NCBI GenBank assembly: GCA_947478845.1
Contig: CANJXC010000010.1
Location: 1-64,000 of the forward strand
Direction of reading: 5' to 3'
DNA: 64,000 nucleotides
Source: Spirochaetales bacterium
GTDB taxonomy: Bacteria > Spirochaetota > Spirochaetia > JABEVK01
The translations under genes were made by a program, and so were the position numbers. Below, piece by piece: positions 62,699 through 64,000 of this stretch (the first letter of the stretch is position 1; each line of letters starts with the position of its first letter). The notes beneath the pieces are model-generated. The model saw only the letters and a program-made list of their open reading frames with translations, was not told the origin of the DNA and searched no databases.

Positions 62699-62723
62699 GT
62701 TTACCCTCACAACCCGCCGGAGT

Positions 62724-63659
62724 TTACTCCCGGTTGGGAATTTCGATGGTTTGGCCGTCGCGGGACAGAAAAGTAGCCGGAAAAACTTCCCGCGCTTCCG
62801 CCAGCAGACGTTTCAGGTCTTTCTCGTTGCAGCGGGGAGAATAGTGGACCAAGCCCACTTCCTTCACCCCCGCCGCTTTGGCAATTTCCGCGGCCTGGGT
62901 GCTCGTCAGGTGCCGTTTTTCCCGGGCACTGGCCTCCAAGTCGCGGGTGAACATGCCTTCGCAAAGCAGCAAGTCAGATCCTGCCACCTGACCGACAATC
63001 CCCGGGTGGGGAGCCGTGTCGGTGACATAGCTGAACTTGCACCCTTCGCGCGCCCCGCCAAGCACCTCGTCGCTGTTGACTGTGGTGCCCTGGGGGGTCA
63101 CCACACTCTCACCGGCTTGAAGCTTCGACCACAGCGGACCCATGGGAACCCCGAGTTTCCGAGCCTTGTCGGGGTAAAAAATCCCCGGACGCACGTCTTC
63201 CTCGAGCGCGTAACCCACGCAGACCCGGCTGTGGTTAAGCGGGAACGATTTAACCTTGTACCCGTCGCCGGTATAAACCACCTGAGGGTCCTCAGGGTTA
63301 CGAATTTCTTGCACAATGATCTCGTAATTGAGAAACATTTCGAGCGTACGCCGACTGGCGTCAAAAAACTCTTTCACTCGGGCCGGACCTATCAGGTAAA
63401 GGGGTTCGGTGCGGTCGACCTGGCTGGAGAGCATAAGCATTCCCGGCAGCCCGGTGATGTGGTCGGCATGGGTATGGCTGATGAAAATGGCGTTGATTTT
63501 TTTCCAGCGGAGGTTCATGCGCTTGAGAGAGACCTGTGTGCCCTCGCCGCAGTCGAACAGGAAGAGGTCTCCATCGCGCCGAACCAGGGCCGAGGTGAGG
63601 TGCCGGTGGGGCAGAGGCATGGTACCACCGGTACCCAGGACGAAGACTTCGAGGCTCAT
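62724..63659 (-). CDS. rnz: Ribonuclease Z
   Basis: A 311-residue metallo-beta-lactamase-fold enzyme that cuts the 3' trailer from tRNA precursors. It shows FLFDCGEGTQVSLKR, the metal motif SHTHADHITGLPGM, DTAPHPGI and HYSPRC, all RNase Z marks. As both tRNAs in this window lack an encoded CCA, such processing is required. Start set at ATG 63659 (MSLEVFVLGTGG), where family similarity begins. Confidence 0.94.
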   Translation of the reverse strand: MSLEVFVLGTGGTMPLPHRHLTSALVRRDGDLFLFDCGEGTQVSLKRMNLRWKKINAIFISHTHADHITGLPGMLMLSSQVDRTEPLYLIGPARVKEFFDASRRTLEMFLNYEIIVQEIRNPEDPQVVYTGDGYKVKSFPLNHSRVCVGYALEEDVRPGIFYPDKARKLGVPMGPLWSKLQAGESVVTPQGTTVNSDEVLGGAREGCKFSYVTDTAPHPGIVGQVAGSDLLLCEGMFTRDLEASAREKRHLTSTQAAEIAKAAGVKEVGLVHYSPRCNEKDLKRLLAEAREVFPATFLSRDGQTIEIPNRE

Positions 63660-63703
63660 AGGGGCATTAAAATAGCAGAAACACGGACCGATGAACAGGG
63701 CGT

Positions 63704-63767
63704 GCCTTCGCCGGACGAGCCGAAGAGCAGGCACGTGCCTGCTCTTCGACAAAATCCAGACGAAGGC
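63704..63767. repeat. Perfect 28-base palindrome within larger inverted repeat
   Basis: The centre (63721-63748) is a perfect palindrome with arms CGAAGAGCAGGCAC and GTGCCTGCTCTTCG and no loop. An outer pair, GCCTTCG (63704-63710) and CGAAGGC (63761-63767), flanks it. It lies between the oxidoreductase and rnz, both on the minus strand. No T-run follows. It could be a terminator, an operator for a dimeric protein, or an mRNA-end structure. Confidence 0.7.
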
Positions 63768-63787
63768 GTTCCCGCCCGTCGCACCCC

Positions 63788-64000
63788 TTACATGGTGACG
63801 GCTTTGCCGCTCTTTGCCGACTGGTAAATGGCCTCGAGGATCTGCGTTGTCACCAAGGCTTGGCGGGGTTCCACAAGCACGGGTTTGTCACGCATTAGGC
63901 TTTCGAGCCAGCCACGGGCCTCGAGGTCGGCAGGTTTTTGCTCGGCGCCACCAAAATACGCAGGTCCGCTTCCCCCGGAAATGGTCTCTTCGAGCAAAGC
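63788..64000 (-). CDS. Gfo/Idh/MocA-family oxidoreductase, C-terminal end (partial)
   Basis: Only the last 70 or so residues are inside the window; the gene continues past the right edge. The end (WLESLMRDKPVLVEPRQAL, then EAIYQSAKSGKAVTM) matches the C-terminus of NAD(P)-dependent sugar dehydrogenases of this family. Nothing can be said about the cofactor-binding half. The palindrome at 63721-63748 follows its stop. Confidence 0.75.
   Translation of the reverse strand, partial: ALLEETISGGSGPAYFGGAEQKPADLEARGWLESLMRDKPVLVEPRQALVTTQILEAIYQSAKSGKAVTM

Noticed and set aside
62697-63827. A 376-codon plus-strand frame over the rnz gene
   Set aside because: The minus strand carries a complete RNase Z; the antisense frame lacks any motif and is due to GC-rich codon bias.

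Overview
This window looks like chromosomal DNA from a spirochaete (class Spirochaetia, free-living Spirochaeta/Treponema-like). The evidence is two tandem FlaA periplasmic-flagellum sheath genes, a P83/100-family antigen gene, a fused aspartate carbamoyltransferase (PyrBI), a PilZ protein and several Maf/MptE-like DUF115 genes. The DNA is moderately GC-rich and gene-dense. Many neighbouring genes are joined by ATGA or few-base overlaps. I see no prophage, transposase, CRISPR array or integrase.

Layout. 1-485: 5' end of a 16S rRNA gene on the minus strand, with leader, boxA-like site and promoter. 486-3055: a Cys-rich small protein, adk, apt, an alpha/beta hydrolase and an alkyltransferase-like protein. 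3257-3709: a broken response-regulator gene. 3725-20520: a long minus-strand series of housekeeping genes (read in order of transcription: infC-rpmI-rplT, a coiled-coil protein, zapA, PilZ, TPR, HD-domain, rRNA methyltransferase; then clpC, a TPR exported protein, rpoZ, miaA, a bS22-like protein, tRNA-Gln, carA, carB). 20647-25898: membrane protein, exported HEAT-like protein, lipoproteins, and the flaA pair behind a perfect-consensus sigma-70 promoter. 25980-35016: signalling and envelope genes (cNMP-binding histidine kinase, OmpA-like protein, TatD, tRNA-Leu, two further cNMP-binding proteins, and a coupled PHP / M23 peptidase / PEGA-like / 23-codon ORF chain). 35133-48050: cell-wall synthesis (PBP1, PASTA-PBP, signal peptidase I, a second M23 peptidase), pyrBI, P83/100, yhbY, rsmE, a phosphatase, and a non-coding block of repeats. 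48219-51342: DJ-1-like protein, DEAD-box helicase, FtsB/DivIC-like protein. 51427-58580: a compact plus-strand cluster with a very acidic protein, a gene that seems to need a -1 frameshift, two DUF115 proteins and a membrane protein with a decayed GGDEF-like domain. 58577-62698: a Gld-type ABC system. 62724-64000: RNase Z and the 3' end of a Gfo/Idh/MocA oxidoreductase.

The points I consider most worth following are: (1) the slippery A AAA AAC in a poly-A run at 53333-53339, exactly where two frames must join to make one 302-residue protein; (2) three divergent DUF115 paralogues, two in tandem in that same cluster; (3) a 72-bp near-identical direct repeat and a 136-bp inverted-repeat-bounded element at 42341-42596; (4) a shared TTGACA / TAAGGT-type promoter form before the rRNA and both tRNA genes, against a perfect TTGACA-17-TATAAT before flaA; (5) three cNMP-binding proteins within 6 kb. 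Assignments rest on reading motifs by eye; no database search was run.
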